From Collimonas fungivorans (GTDB lineage: Bacteria; Pseudomonadota; Gammaproteobacteria; Burkholderiales; Burkholderiaceae_D), in assembly GCF_001584145.1 (NCBI RefSeq), contig NZ_CP013232.1, positions 1,736,001 through 1,800,000 of the forward strand: DNA of 64,000 nucleotides, written 5' to 3'. Each line of letters begins with the position of its first letter. The first letter of the stretch is position 1. A model generated the notes under the pieces. That model saw only the letters and a program-made list of their open reading frames with translations, was not told the DNA's origin and did no database searches. Positions 55,728-64,000 of this stretch are shown in pieces. Position numbers and translations under genes: made by a program.

Positions 55728-55880
55728 CTTGGGTTAGCTCGAATTGCTATTGGGCTATATCGATGTTTGTGTAGTTTATTTTATGTGTCAAAACGCGAAT
55801 TCACTCGAAAAGGGTGCTGTGTTTGTCTCTCGACAAAGGCGGTGACTGAGTGGGTTCCAGACCAAACCCTGGAGAAAATT

Positions 55881-56633
55881 ATGTCCGTAACAATGCGTGA
55901 AATGCTGGAAGCCGGTGTCCACTTCGGTCACCAAACCCGTTTCTGGAACCCAAAGATGGCGCCGTTCATCTTCGGTCACCGCAACAAGATTCATATCGTC
56001 AACCTGGAAAAGACCCTGGGCATGTACCAGGAGGCGATGAAGTACATCCGCCAACTGTCGTCCAACCGCGGCAACATCCTGTTTGTCGGCACCAAGCGTC
56101 AAGCACGCGAAATCGTAGCTGCTGAAGCGGCGCGTTCGGGTTCGCCTTTCGTTGACCAGCGTTGGCTGGGCGGCATGCTGACCAACTTCAAGACCATCAA
56201 GACATCGATCAAGCGCCTGAAGGAAATGGAAGCATCGATCGAAGACGGTTCGGTCGAGAAGCTGAGCAAAAAAGAAGGCCTGATGTTCCAGCGCGAGCTG
56301 ATCAAGCTGCAAAAAGCTATCGGCGGCATCAAGGACATGGGCGGCATTCCTGACGCAATTTTCGTGATCGACGTCGGCTACCACAAGGGCGCCATCACTG
56401 AAGCCGCCAAGCTGGGTATCCCGGTAATCGGCGTGGTTGATACCAACCACTCGCCAGACGGCGTGACTTATGTCATTCCTGGCAACGACGACTCGTCCAA
56501 GGCAATCGCTTTGTACGCTCGCGGTGTTGCCGATGCCATCCTGGAAGGCCGCGCCAATGCAGTGAACGACGTAGTTGAAGCCATCAAGGGCGCAGCTGGC
56601 GACGAATTCGTCGAAGTTAACGACCAGGCTTAA
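55881..56633 (+). CDS. rpsB: 30S ribosomal protein S2
   Basis: Ribosomal protein of the small subunit. It starts [20 protein letters not shown] and carries the universal [41 protein letters not shown] and [25 protein letters not shown]. 250 residues. GGAGAAA lies just before the ATG; in-frame codons further upstream are not part of the gene, because the promoter and leader lie there. It is followed by an attenuating terminator and tsf. Confidence 0.98.
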   Translation: MSVTMREMLEAGVHFGHQTRFWNPKMAPFIFGHRNKIHIVNLEKTLGMYQEAMKYIRQLSSNRGNILFVGTKRQAREIVAAEAARSGSPFVDQRWLGGMLTNFKTIKTSIKRLKEMEASIEDGSVEKLSKKEGLMFQRELIKLQKAIGGIKDMGGIPDAIFVIDVGYHKGAITEAAKLGIPVIGVVDTNHSPDGVTYVIPGNDDSSKAIALYARGVADAILEGRANAVNDVVEAIKGAAGDEFVEVNDQA

Positions 56634-56663
56634 GCCCTGCATCTGAGGTTTCATACTCAGAAG

Positions 56664-56693
56664 AAAAAAGGGGGCGTGGTTGCCCCTTTTTTT
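56664..56693 (+). terminator. terminator between rpsB and tsf
   Basis: GC core GGGGC / GCCCC around GTGGTT, extended by a run of A paired with a run of T, so it works as a stem plus U-tract. Partial termination here would set the S2 to EF-Ts ratio. Confidence 0.85.
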
Positions 56694-56788
56694 GTATCAC
56701 TTGCACCTGTTTTACCCGAATTTATTTTGAATGATGGCGCTGGATAGCTGTGGATCACCGGCACGGCGCCACTTGTTAGGAGAATAGT

Positions 56789-57670
56789 ATGGCAGCAATT
56801 ACAGCAGCACTGGTAGGCGAACTGCGCGCAAAGACTGATGCGCCAATGATGGAATGCAAGAAGGCGCTGACCGAAGCCGGCGGCGACATGGACAAGGCAG
56901 AAGAAATCCTGCGCGTGAAACTGGGCGGCAAGGCTTCCAAGGCCGCTTCCCGCGTGACCGCCGAAGGCGTGGTCGCGGCTTACATCGCCGGCGGCGTCGG
57001 CGCCCTGGTTGAAGTCAACTGCGAAACCGACTTCGTCACCAAGAACGACGACTTCCTGGCCCTGGCGAATGCCTGCGCCAAGCTGGTTGCGGAAAAAAAT
57101 CCTGCTGACGTGGCTGCCCTGTCGGCGCTGCCTCTCGACGGCAGCACCGTTGAAGAGACCCGCGCGGCCCTGATCGGCCGTATCGGCGAAAACATGTCGA
57201 TCCGCCGTTTCACGCGTTTCGACACTGCCGCCAAGCTGGTTTCCTACCTGCACGGCACACGCATCGGCGTGATGGTCGAATTCGACGGCGCTGACGAACA
57301 AGTCGGTAAAGACGTGGCCATGCACATCGCTGCTATGAAGCCTGTTTCGCTGTCGTCCGAGCAAGTACCTGCCGACCTGATCGAAAAAGAGCGTTCGGTA
57401 GCAACCCTGAAGGCGGCCGAATCCGGCAAGCCTGCAGATATCGCTGCCAAGATGATCGAAGGTTCGGTGCAGAAATTCCTGAAGGAAGTTTCCCTGCTGA
57501 ACCAGACTTTCGTCAAGAACGACAAGCAAACCGTTGAACAGATGCTGAAGGCAGCCAACACCAGCGTTAAATCGTTCACCATGTTTGTGGTCGGCGAAGG
57601 CATCGAGAAGAAACAGGATGACTTTGCTGCAGAAGTTGCAGCGACAGTTGCTGCGGCCAAGCAGGCGTAA
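56789..57670 (+). CDS. tsf: elongation factor Ts
   Basis: Guanine-nucleotide exchange factor for EF-Tu. It starts [20 protein letters not shown] with the UBA-like N-terminal domain ([19 protein letters not shown]) and the Tu-contact motif [14 protein letters not shown]. Core repeats and a C-terminal module complete the 293 residues. AGGAG precedes the ATG. A perfect terminator follows. Confidence 0.98.
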   Translation: MAAITAALVGELRAKTDAPMMECKKALTEAGGDMDKAEEILRVKLGGKASKAASRVTAEGVVAAYIAGGVGALVEVNCETDFVTKNDDFLALANACAKLVAEKNPADVAALSALPLDGSTVEETRAALIGRIGENMSIRRFTRFDTAAKLVSYLHGTRIGVMVEFDGADEQVGKDVAMHIAAMKPVSLSSEQVPADLIEKERSVATLKAAESGKPADIAAKMIEGSVQKFLKEVSLLNQTFVKNDKQTVEQMLKAANTSVKSFTMFVVGEGIEKKQDDFAAEVAATVAAAKQA

Positions 57671-57678
57671 GCAAGAAT

Positions 57679-57702
57679 ACGGGCCGAAAGGCCCGTTTTT
57701 TT
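57679..57702 (+). terminator. intrinsic terminator after tsf
   Basis: Stem ACGGGCC / GGCCCGT with a GAAA tetraloop and a following run of T. pyrH, 245 bp further on, must therefore have its own promoter or rely on read-through. Confidence 0.93.
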
Positions 57703-57946
57703 GGCTCTGAGGAATTTTCTTCCCAAGCCAAGGACTAAGGGATGCCTTGCTGAATTGCTGCCTCGTATCCAAGGGTAGGGAAAAGCCGCAGGAACCGGCG
57801 CCGCGTATTCTCGCTGTGCATGCTAAATAGCGCCGGTAGTGGATTTTGCTGCGGTTTGGCCTGACAATGGCGCTGCAGTCCTTCAGCACTACACAAGGCA
57901 TCGACCAATATATATTTCAATCGGAAAGCCATAAGGGGCCCAGACC

Positions 57947-58662
57947 ATGACAAAACCAGCTTATAAGCGTGTTCTCCTGAAACTCTCCGGTGAGGCCCTG
58001 ATGGGCGACGACGCCTACGGCATCAATCGTGCAACGATTGAGCGCATGGTGGCTGATGTTGCCGAAGTGGCCAAGTTGGGCGTTGAACTGGCGATCGTGA
58101 TCGGCGGCGGCAATATTTTCCGCGGCGTGGCGCCAGGCGCCCAAGGCATGGACCGTGCTACCGCTGACTATATGGGGATGCTGGCCACGGTGATGAACTC
58201 GCTGGCGCTGGCGGACGCCATGCGCCAGGTAGGCATCACGGCGCGCGTGATGTCGGCCATCAGCATCGAACAGGTAGTGGAACCGTACGTGCGGCCCAAG
58301 GCGCTGCAATACCTGGAAGAAGACAAGATTGTCATTTTTGCAGCAGGTACCGGCAATCCGTTTTTCACCACCGATACCGCGGCTGCGCTGCGCGGTTCGG
58401 AAATCGGGCCGAAATCGTCCTGAAAGCGACCAAGGTTGACGGCGTCTACAGCGCGGATCCGAACAAGGACCCGACAGCAACCCGCTATTCCCACATCACT
58501 TTCGACGAAGCGATCACCAAGCACCTGCAAGTCATGGATGCTACCGCGTTCGCCCTGTGCCGCGACCAGAAGCTGCCGATCAAGGTGTTTTCCATCATCA
58601 AGCCGGGCGCGCTGAAGCGTGTCATCCTGGGTGAAGATGAAGGCACTTTGGTACACGTTTAA
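57947..58662 (+). pseudogene. pyrH: UMP kinase gene with a one-base deletion (frameshift near 58406-58408)
   Basis: Encodes UMP kinase (UMP to UDP), normally 238 residues. Frame 1 reads [26 protein letters not shown] and [22 protein letters not shown], then runs to an early TGA at 58421-58423 (158 residues). Shifting frame at GGGCC (58406-58410) restores [20 protein letters not shown] and continues to HV and TAA at 58660-58662. The total length, 716 bases, is exactly one base short of 239 codons. The family has a two-codon Gly-Ala here (GG-N GCC), so one base is missing. Because pyrH is essential in most bacteria, a sequencing or assembly error is more likely than a true null. Confidence 0.92.
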
Positions 58663-58683
58663 ATTATTTGCCCAATTTGTAAT

Positions 58684-58708
58684 ATTTGTGCAAATCGTTT
58701 GCACAAAT
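58684..58708. other. 11-bp inverted repeat between pyrH and frr
   Basis: Perfect arms ATTTGTGCAAA and TTTGCACAAAT around TCG, without a T-run. Just after it, CAAATTGCTGGC and CAAATCGCTGGC form a short imperfect direct repeat. Possibly an RNA hairpin in the intercistronic region or a protein-binding site. Confidence 0.7.
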
Positions 58709-58783
58709 TGCTGGCGCAAATCGCTGGCATCAATAAGTATTACTTAATTTAAAAAATCACCCGCTTTCGAAGAGGAGAACAGC

Positions 58784-59344
58784 ATGAGTATTGCTGACGT
58801 CAAAAAGAATACCGACCAAAGAATGCAAAAGTCGCTTGAGACTTTGCGTGCCGACCTGGCGAAGGTACGCACCGGCCGCGCCCACACCGGCATTCTCGAC
58901 CACATCATGGTGGAATACTACGGTAGCCCGACCAACCTGAGCCAGGTTGCCAACGTGACCCTGATCGATGCCCGCACCATCGGCGTGCAGCCGTTCGAAA
59001 AGAAAATGGTCGCGGTGGTCGAGAAGGCCATCCGCGAATCCGACCTGGGCCTGAATCCTGCCACCCAGGGCGAAATGATCCGGGTGCCGACGCCGCCGCT
59101 GACGGAAGAGCGCCGCAAGGAAATGGTGAAGCTGGTCAAGGGCGAAGCGGAAGATGCGAAAATTGCAATCCGCAATATCCGCCGCGACGCCAACGAAGGC
59201 TTGAAGAAGCTGGTCAAGGACAAGGAATGTTCGGAAGACGACGAACGCCGCGCACAGGACGAGATCCAGAAGCTGACCGACAAGTTCGTGGCTGAAATCG
59301 ACAAGCAAGTGATCGATAAAGAAAAAGAGATACTGACGGTGTAA
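58784..59344 (+). CDS. frr: ribosome recycling factor
   Basis: Releases ribosomes from mRNA after termination, together with EF-G. It starts [19 protein letters not shown] and contains [55 protein letters not shown] and the C-terminal helix [19 protein letters not shown]. 186 residues. GAGGAGA precedes the ATG. An imperfect hairpin (59353-59381) without a T-run follows. Confidence 0.98.
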   Translation: MSIADVKKNTDQRMQKSLETLRADLAKVRTGRAHTGILDHIMVEYYGSPTNLSQVANVTLIDARTIGVQPFEKKMVAVVEKAIRESDLGLNPATQGEMIRVPTPPLTEERRKEMVKLVKGEAEDAKIAIRNIRRDANEGLKKLVKDKECSEDDERRAQDEIQKLTDKFVAEIDKQVIDKEKEILTV

Positions 59345-59426
59345 AACAGGGCAAGTACTGTATCTCCGGGGTACAGTGCTTATCTGCCGGTCTTTTCGTA
59401 TTTCTCTGTTGTTTATTTCATTACTT

Positions 59427-60194
59427 ATGGCCCATACAAGTTCCACGCAAACGCTACCAGCAATTCCGACGGTGCCGCGGCACGTTGCCATTATCATGGA
59501 CGGCAACGGCCGCTGGGCGACCAAGCGTTTTTTGCCGCGTTTCGCCGGCCATGGCAAGGGCGTCGAAGCAGTGCGGACGGTGGTCGAAGCCTGCGTTGCG
59601 CGCGGCGTCGAATACCTGACGCTGTTTGCCTTCAGCTCGGAAAACTGGCGCCGTCCGGCCGACGAAGTGTCCTTGCTGATGCGTTTGTTCGTGGTGGCGC
59701 TGGAACGCGAGGTCAGCAAGATGCACGCCAACGGCATTCGCCTGAAAGTGGTCGGCGACCTGAGCCGTTTCGACGCCAAGCTGCAACAGATGATCGATAA
59801 CGCCGAGCGCAAGACGGCCGGCAACACTACCTTGACCGTGACCGTCTGCGCCAACTACGGCGGCCGCTGGGATGTGATGCAGGCGGTGCAGAAGATGCTG
59901 GCCGCGCGCGGCTCGGATTCAGGGCAGGATCCCTCGGTGTTTTCCGAGGAAGAGCTGGCGCAGCACCTGGCGATGGCCTATGCGCCCGAGCCGGACCTGT
60001 TCATCCGCACCGGCGGCGAGCAGCGCATTTCGAATTTCCTGCTGTGGCAGCTGGCCTACAGCGAACTCTATTTCACCGATACCTACTGGCCGGATTTCGG
60101 CGCCGGCGAGCTGGACCAGGCGATTGCCTCCTATCAGCAGCGAGAGCGCCGTTTCGGACGCACCAGCGCGCAATTGCTGGAACAGGCTTCCTGA
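59427..60194 (+). CDS. uppS: undecaprenyl diphosphate synthase (UppS/IspU)
   Basis: cis-Prenyltransferase making the C55 lipid carrier for peptidoglycan and O-antigen. Motif I is [16 protein letters not shown] with the catalytic Asp. [11 protein letters not shown] and the C-terminal [20 protein letters not shown] follow. 255 residues from ATG 59427. A GTG at 59376 is in frame but falls inside a hairpin and would add a spurious N-terminus. Its TGA overlaps the cdsA ATG (TGATG), so the two are translationally coupled. Confidence 0.96.
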   Translation: MAHTSSTQTLPAIPTVPRHVAIIMDGNGRWATKRFLPRFAGHGKGVEAVRTVVEACVARGVEYLTLFAFSSENWRRPADEVSLLMRLFVVALEREVSKMHANGIRLKVVGDLSRFDAKLQQMIDNAERKTAGNTTLTVTVCANYGGRWDVMQAVQKMLAARGSDSGQDPSVFSEEELAQHLAMAYAPEPDLFIRTGGEQRISNFLLWQLAYSELYFTDTYWPDFGAGELDQAIASYQQRERRFGRTSAQLLEQAS

Positions 60195-61018
60195 TGCTGA
60201 GAACGCGTGTCATCACGGCCTTGCTGTTATTGGCAGTCCTGCTGCCGATCTTGTATTTCAATTATTTCCCCGCATTCGCCGTCGTTTCGACGCTTTTTTT
60301 TGCCGCCGCCATCTGGGAAAGCGCCAGGATCTTCGGCGCTGCTCCTAAAGCAGCCCTGGCCTGGGGCTTGGCGGCGCTGATCCTGTTTGCCGCCATCATG
60401 TACTACGGCAGCGGTCCCGATATCCGTCTGCTGTTCATGCTGTGCGTGGCAATCTGGGGTTTGCGGTTCGTGCCGGCGCTCGGTTTTGGCTTGCCGCCGC
60501 TGGCCAGCTTCGCCAACCGCATGGTCGCCGGCACCTACGCGATTGCCATTTTCGGCTGTTTCCTGGCGATCGTGGTGCTGTTCCATCACTCTCCTTTATA
60601 TCTGCTGTCGGTCCTGGTGATCGTCTGGGTGGCGGATATCGGGGCTTATTTTTCCGGCAAGGCATTCGGCCGCCATAAGCTTGCGCCATCGATTTCTCCC
60701 GGCAAGTCCTGGGAAGGGGCGCTTGGCGGCTGGTTCCTGGTGCTGGCCATGATGTTCGGTTTTAGCCTGGCGCCGGCGCTGGCCGAGACCTTCCCGGCAC
60801 GCCTGCTGGCAAGCTGGGGCTGGGCCGGATTGCTGGTGGCGGCGACGGTGCTGGTAGCCGCCAGCGTGGTCGGCGATCTGTTCGAGTCGCTGCTCAAGCG
60901 CCGCGCCGGCATCAAGGACAGCAGCAACCTGCTGCCTGGCCATGGCGGCGTGCTGGACCGGGTCGATGCGCTGATCCCGGTATTGCCGCTGGCTGCCTTA
61001 TTGAGTTTCTGGTTTTAG
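60194..61018 (+). CDS. cdsA: phosphatidate cytidylyltransferase
   Basis: Makes CDP-diacylglycerol, the precursor of all phospholipids, in the inner membrane. About seven to eight membrane helices. The C-terminal signature is [20 protein letters not shown] followed by GVLDRVDAL; upstream lie [20 protein letters not shown] and [12 protein letters not shown]. 274 residues from ATG 60194. It is coupled to uppS and followed by dxr after 5 bp. Confidence 0.96.
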   Translation: MLRTRVITALLLLAVLLPILYFNYFPAFAVVSTLFFAAAIWESARIFGAAPKAALAWGLAALILFAAIMYYGSGPDIRLLFMLCVAIWGLRFVPALGFGLPPLASFANRMVAGTYAIAIFGCFLAIVVLFHHSPLYLLSVLVIVWVADIGAYFSGKAFGRHKLAPSISPGKSWEGALGGWFLVLAMMFGFSLAPALAETFPARLLASWGWAGLLVAATVLVAASVVGDLFESLLKRRAGIKDSSNLLPGHGGVLDRVDALIPVLPLAALLSFWF

Positions 61019-61023
61019 GTCGT

Positions 61024-62196
61024 ATGCAAAATATTACTATTCTCGGCTCCACCGGTTCGATCGGCATGTCGACGCTGGATGTGCTGTCGCGCCATCCTGA
61101 ACGTTATTCGGTCTATGCCCTGACCGCCCACAGCCGGGTCGAACAGCTGGCGGAGCAATGCCTGCGCTTCAAGCCGCAGCTGGCCGTGGTCGGCAGCGCG
61201 GCGGCGGCGCAGCAGCTGAGCGCCTTGCTGCAAGACAAAGCGCCCGCGATCGAAGTGCTGTTTGGCGATGCTGCGCTATGCCAGGTGGCCAGCGCCGAGG
61301 CTTGCGACACGGTGATGGCTGCCATCGTCGGCGCTGCCGGGCTGGCGCCTAGCCTGGCCGCGGCCAGGGCCGGCAAGAAGATCCTGCTGGCGAACAAGGA
61401 AGCGCTGGTCATGTCCGGCCAGCTGTTCATCGATGCGGTGAAGCAGAGCGGCGCCGTGCTATTGCCGATCGACAGCGAACACAATGCAGTTTTCCAATGC
61501 CTGCCGCATGGCTATCAGCGCCAGCCGGCTGCGCTTGGCGTAGAAAAAATCCTGTTGACCGCGTCCGGCGGCCCGTTCCTGCACCGGGCGGTAGAGACGC
61601 TGGAGTCGGTTACCCCGGAAGAGGCAGTAGCCCACCCGAACTGGGTCATGGGACGCAAGATTTCGGTCGACTCCGCGACCATGATGAACAAGGGCCTGGA
61701 GGTGATCGAGGCGCACTGGCTGTTCGGCGCCGCCGCCAGCCAGATCGAGGTGGTGATCCATCCGCAAAGCGTGATCCACTCCATGGTGTCTTACATCGAC
61801 GGTTCGGTGCTGGCGCAGCTGGGCAATCCCGACATGCGCACGCCGATCGCCTATGCGCTGGCCTATCCGGAACGGATCGCGTCCGGCGTCAGCCCGCTGG
61901 ACCTGACCGTAGTGGGGCAGTTACAATTTACCCGCCCCGACCTGCAACGTTTTCCCTGCCTTAAACTCGCGTATGATGCATTGCAGGCCGGCGGTTCGGC
62001 TGCTGCATTATTGAACGCCGCGAATGAAGTGGCTGTCCAAGCTTTCCTAGATGGAAAAATCGGGTTTCGCATGATTGATCAACTGATAGCGCGCACCATG
62101 GATAAGTTGCCGCTGTGCGCAGTAAGCGATATCGATTTGTTGCTTGAGCAGGATCTTCTAGCGCGCCAGACGGTTCACAGTTTCCTGAACGCATAA
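61024..62196 (+). CDS. dxr: 1-deoxy-D-xylulose 5-phosphate reductoisomerase
   Basis: Second enzyme of the MEP isoprenoid pathway. NADPH motif [18 protein letters not shown] at the N-terminus. [58 protein letters not shown] (in two parts: [21 protein letters not shown]) and [12 protein letters not shown] mark the metal and substrate sites. 390 residues. It sits between cdsA and rseP as in many proteobacteria. Confidence 0.98.
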   Translation: MQNITILGSTGSIGMSTLDVLSRHPERYSVYALTAHSRVEQLAEQCLRFKPQLAVVGSAAAAQQLSALLQDKAPAIEVLFGDAALCQVASAEACDTVMAAIVGAAGLAPSLAAARAGKKILLANKEALVMSGQLFIDAVKQSGAVLLPIDSEHNAVFQCLPHGYQRQPAALGVEKILLTASGGPFLHRAVETLESVTPEEAVAHPNWVMGRKISVDSATMMNKGLEVIEAHWLFGAAASQIEVVIHPQSVIHSMVSYIDGSVLAQLGNPDMRTPIAYALAYPERIASGVSPLDLTVVGQLQFTRPDLQRFPCLKLAYDALQAGGSAAALLNAANEVAVQAFLDGKIGFRMIDQLIARTMDKLPLCAVSDIDLLLEQDLLARQTVHSFLNA

Positions 62197-62205
62197 ATCG
62201 TACAA

Positions 62206-63582
62206 ATGGCCTTCCTGCAAACCATCCTCGCATTTGTTGTCGCCCTTGGCTCCCTGGTCATCATCCACGAGCTTGGCCATTATGTGGTCGCGCGCTTGTG
62301 CGGGGTCAAGGTGCTGCGTTTTTCGGTAGGGATGGGCAAGATTGTTTTCTCGCGCAAGTTCGGCCCCGACCAGACCGAATGGGCGATTTCCATCCTCCCC
62401 CTGGGCGGCTACGTCAAGATGCTCGATGCGCGCGAGCAAGACGTCAGCGGCTTGTCGGCGCAGGAACTGAAGCGCGAATTCACCGGCCAGTCGGTATGGC
62501 GGCGCATGGCGATCGTGGCGGCTGGCCCCCTGGCTAATTTTGCTCTTGCCATTTTGTTATTTGCCGGCCTCTACATGCACGGCGAGATGGAGCCGACGCC
62601 GCGGGTGCGCACCGTCGCCGAGCAGACTGCTGCCTACCAGGCGGGCTTGCGCGGCAATGAACTGATTACCGCGGTCAACGGCGAAGCGATCCAGACCTGG
62701 TCCGAGCTGCGCTGGAAAGTGCTGCAAGGGGTGATCGACAAGACGCCGATCAGGCTCGACGTGCGCCGGTCGAATCCGGGCCCGGGTGGGGATAACCGGG
62801 GTAACCTGTTGGATACGGTCAACCTTCCTATAGACGGGCTGAGCACCAAGGACCTGGAAGGCGATTATCTTGGCAAGTTAGGCATCAAGATGGCGCGCGC
62901 CAAGCCTATCCTGGGCACGGTCATGCCAGGCGGTCCCGGGATGCTGGCCGGCTTGCATGAAGGCGACCTGATCACCAGCATCGACGGCGAGCCAGTGGGC
63001 GACAGCGGCACTTTCGTCGACAAGATCAAGGCTTCCCCGGGCAAGCCGCTGAGCCTGACAGGTTTGCGTAACGGCAATAGTTTCACTGTGAGCGTGACGC
63101 CGCAGGCGGAAGCCGGCAAGGAAGGGCAGATCGGCCTGATAAAAGTGGTCATGTCTGGCATGCCGGAAATGATCCTGGCCAGCAGCCCGCCGCTGGAAGC
63201 GCTGGCCAAGGGCGCCAGGCGCACCTGGGACAGCAGTATCTTGACCCTCAAGATGCTGGGTAAAATGGTAACTGGCGAGGTTTCCTGGAAAAATATCACC
63301 GGTCCCATCACCATTGCCGACTATGCAGGCCAGACTGCGCGCATCGGCGCATTCAGCTACCTGAGCTTTATTGCCTTCATCAGCATCAGCCTGGGCGTCA
63401 TGAATTTGCTGCCCATTCCGGTGCTAGACGGTGGCCATTTGCTGTATTATTCGCTGGAAGTTTTGACTGGACGTCCCATTCCCGAGCGAGTTGGTGCAAT
63501 TGCACAGCGCGCGGGCATTGGTATTCTGATGACGTTGATGATGGTCGCCATGTTTAACGACATCGTTCGGCTCATATTTTAA
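62206..63582 (+). CDS. rseP: RIP metalloprotease RseP
   Basis: Site-2 protease that cleaves anti-sigma-E and signal-peptide remnants in the inner membrane. HELGH (His21, Glu22, His25) lies in the first helix. Two PDZ domains (about 120-280) are followed by the second catalytic motif NLLPIPVLDGGHLLYYSLE near the C-terminus. About four membrane helices. 458 residues. It follows dxr after 9 bp and precedes bamA, the conserved envelope cluster. Confidence 0.97.
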   Translation: MAFLQTILAFVVALGSLVIIHELGHYVVARLCGVKVLRFSVGMGKIVFSRKFGPDQTEWAISILPLGGYVKMLDAREQDVSGLSAQELKREFTGQSVWRRMAIVAAGPLANFALAILLFAGLYMHGEMEPTPRVRTVAEQTAAYQAGLRGNELITAVNGEAIQTWSELRWKVLQGVIDKTPIRLDVRRSNPGPGGDNRGNLLDTVNLPIDGLSTKDLEGDYLGKLGIKMARAKPILGTVMPGGPGMLAGLHEGDLITSIDGEPVGDSGTFVDKIKASPGKPLSLTGLRNGNSFTVSVTPQAEAGKEGQIGLIKVVMSGMPEMILASSPPLEALAKGARRTWDSSILTLKMLGKMVTGEVSWKNITGPITIADYAGQTARIGAFSYLSFIAFISISLGVMNLLPIPVLDGGHLLYYSLEVLTGRPIPERVGAIAQRAGIGILMTLMMVAMFNDIVRLIF

Positions 63583-63641
63583 GTTCTCTCTCTTGTCTGA
63601 CAATCGTGGCAGGCAAGGACATTGATAAAAAACGATCGCTA

Positions 63642-64000
63642 ATGAAATTACATTCTGAGCACTTCCCTTTGTCGATTCTTCCCCGTCGTTTGATTGCTGC
63701 TGCCGCCTTTGCCGTGTGTTCAGGCCAAGCGCTGGCGGTGCAACCGTTTGTGGTCAAGGATATCCGCATTGAAGGTATTCAACGTACCGAGGCCGGCACC
63801 GTTTTCAGCTACCTGCCGGTACGCGTCGGCGAAACCTTTACCGATGAAAAAGGCACGGCAGCGATCAAGGCGCTGTACGCGACCGGTTTCTTCAAGGATG
63901 TCCGGGTTGAGTCCGAAGGCGATGTGCTGGTGGTCATGGTGGAAGAGCGGCCATCGATTGCCGGCGTCGATTTTTCCGGCATCAAGGAATTCGATAAAGA
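63642..64000 (+). CDS. bamA: outer membrane protein assembly factor BamA, 3' truncated by the window edge
   Basis: Central subunit of the BAM complex inserting beta-barrel proteins. Only the first 119 codons are present. The signal peptide ends SGQALA (about residue 32). The first POTRA repeat follows: VQPFVVKDIRIEGIQRTEAG, with ALYATGFFKDVRVE and VVMVEERPSIAGVDFSG. The ATG at 63642 follows rseP by 59 bp. The barrel lies beyond the window. Confidence 0.95.
   Translation, partial: MKLHSEHFPLSILPRRLIAAAAFAVCSGQALAVQPFVVKDIRIEGIQRTEAGTVFSYLPVRVGETFTDEKGTAAIKALYATGFFKDVRVESEGDVLVVMVEERPSIAGVDFSGIKEFDK

Noticed and set aside
55698..55880. N-terminal extension of rpsB by 61 codons
   Set aside because: S2 proteins start at [13 protein letters not shown] sequence and a promoter occupies the upstream part.
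57947..58423. Short 158-residue PyrH as a genuine functional gene
   Set aside because: The matching remainder of PyrH continues in the next frame without loss, so the early stop is due to a single missing base.

Overview
The window looks like a high-GC betaproteobacterial chromosome, most likely from the family Oxalobacteraceae (a Collimonas- or Herbaspirillum-like soil bacterium). This is inferred from gene order and protein character: smc-zipA-ligA, map/glnD divergent from rpsB-tsf-pyrH-frr-uppS-cdsA-dxr-rseP-bamA, several Burkholderiales-type porins, and paired cyanophycin synthetase genes. No rRNA, tRNA, CRISPR array, insertion sequence or prophage was seen.

Layout. (1) 1-11967, core genes: the end of a PDDEXK nuclease gene, smc, zipA, ligA, galU, def, a CPA2 cation/proton antiporter and rpiA. 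(2) 12504-15806: a porin, then a divergent yeiH/yeiE pair with a 36-bp palindrome between them. (3) 16177-28882, a sugar-acid locus: ChvE-GguA-GguB ABC uptake, an L-arabonate dehydratase-type IlvD/EDD enzyme, an AraD1/GguC-type FAH-fold enzyme, an alpha-ketoglutarate-semialdehyde dehydrogenase, an SDR sugar dehydrogenase, a LysR regulator, and a divergent porin plus SMP-30 lactonase. Together they encode uptake and every step of oxidative, non-phosphorylating L-arabinose (possibly also D-galactose/D-fucose) breakdown to 2-oxoglutarate. A shared 34-bp operator-like element lies both in front of chvE and in the LysR/porin intergenic region. (4) 28869-31607: a pilin-like secreted protein and a FUSC-family membrane protein on the minus strand. 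(5) 31745-41357: the kdp potassium system (KdpE box, a 34-codon small membrane ORF, kdpF, kdpA, kdpB, kdpC, a TorF-type outer-membrane protein, kdpD, kdpE). (6) 41390-43447: a cupin protein and a DHA2-type MFS exporter.

(7) 43461-51348, a cyanophycin locus: cphA and a shortened cphA paralogue on the minus strand, divergent from a two-gene operon of an unusual ABC transporter (N-terminal soluble domain plus zinc ribbon) and a DUF1854 protein whose joint role is not established. (8) 51379-64000: an RluF-like pseudouridine synthase, glnD and map on the minus strand, then the translation / envelope-biogenesis string from rpsB to a partial bamA. pyrH carries a single-base deletion that breaks its reading frame. 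Because UMP kinase is normally essential, a sequence error is the likeliest reason.

A recurring feature is hairpins between genes of the same operon without a U-tract (chvE-gguA, porin-lactonase, kdpA-kdpB, pyrH-frr, frr-uppS, and a 29-bp perfect inverted repeat inside the arabinose operon). They probably shape mRNA stability or are REP-type repeats.
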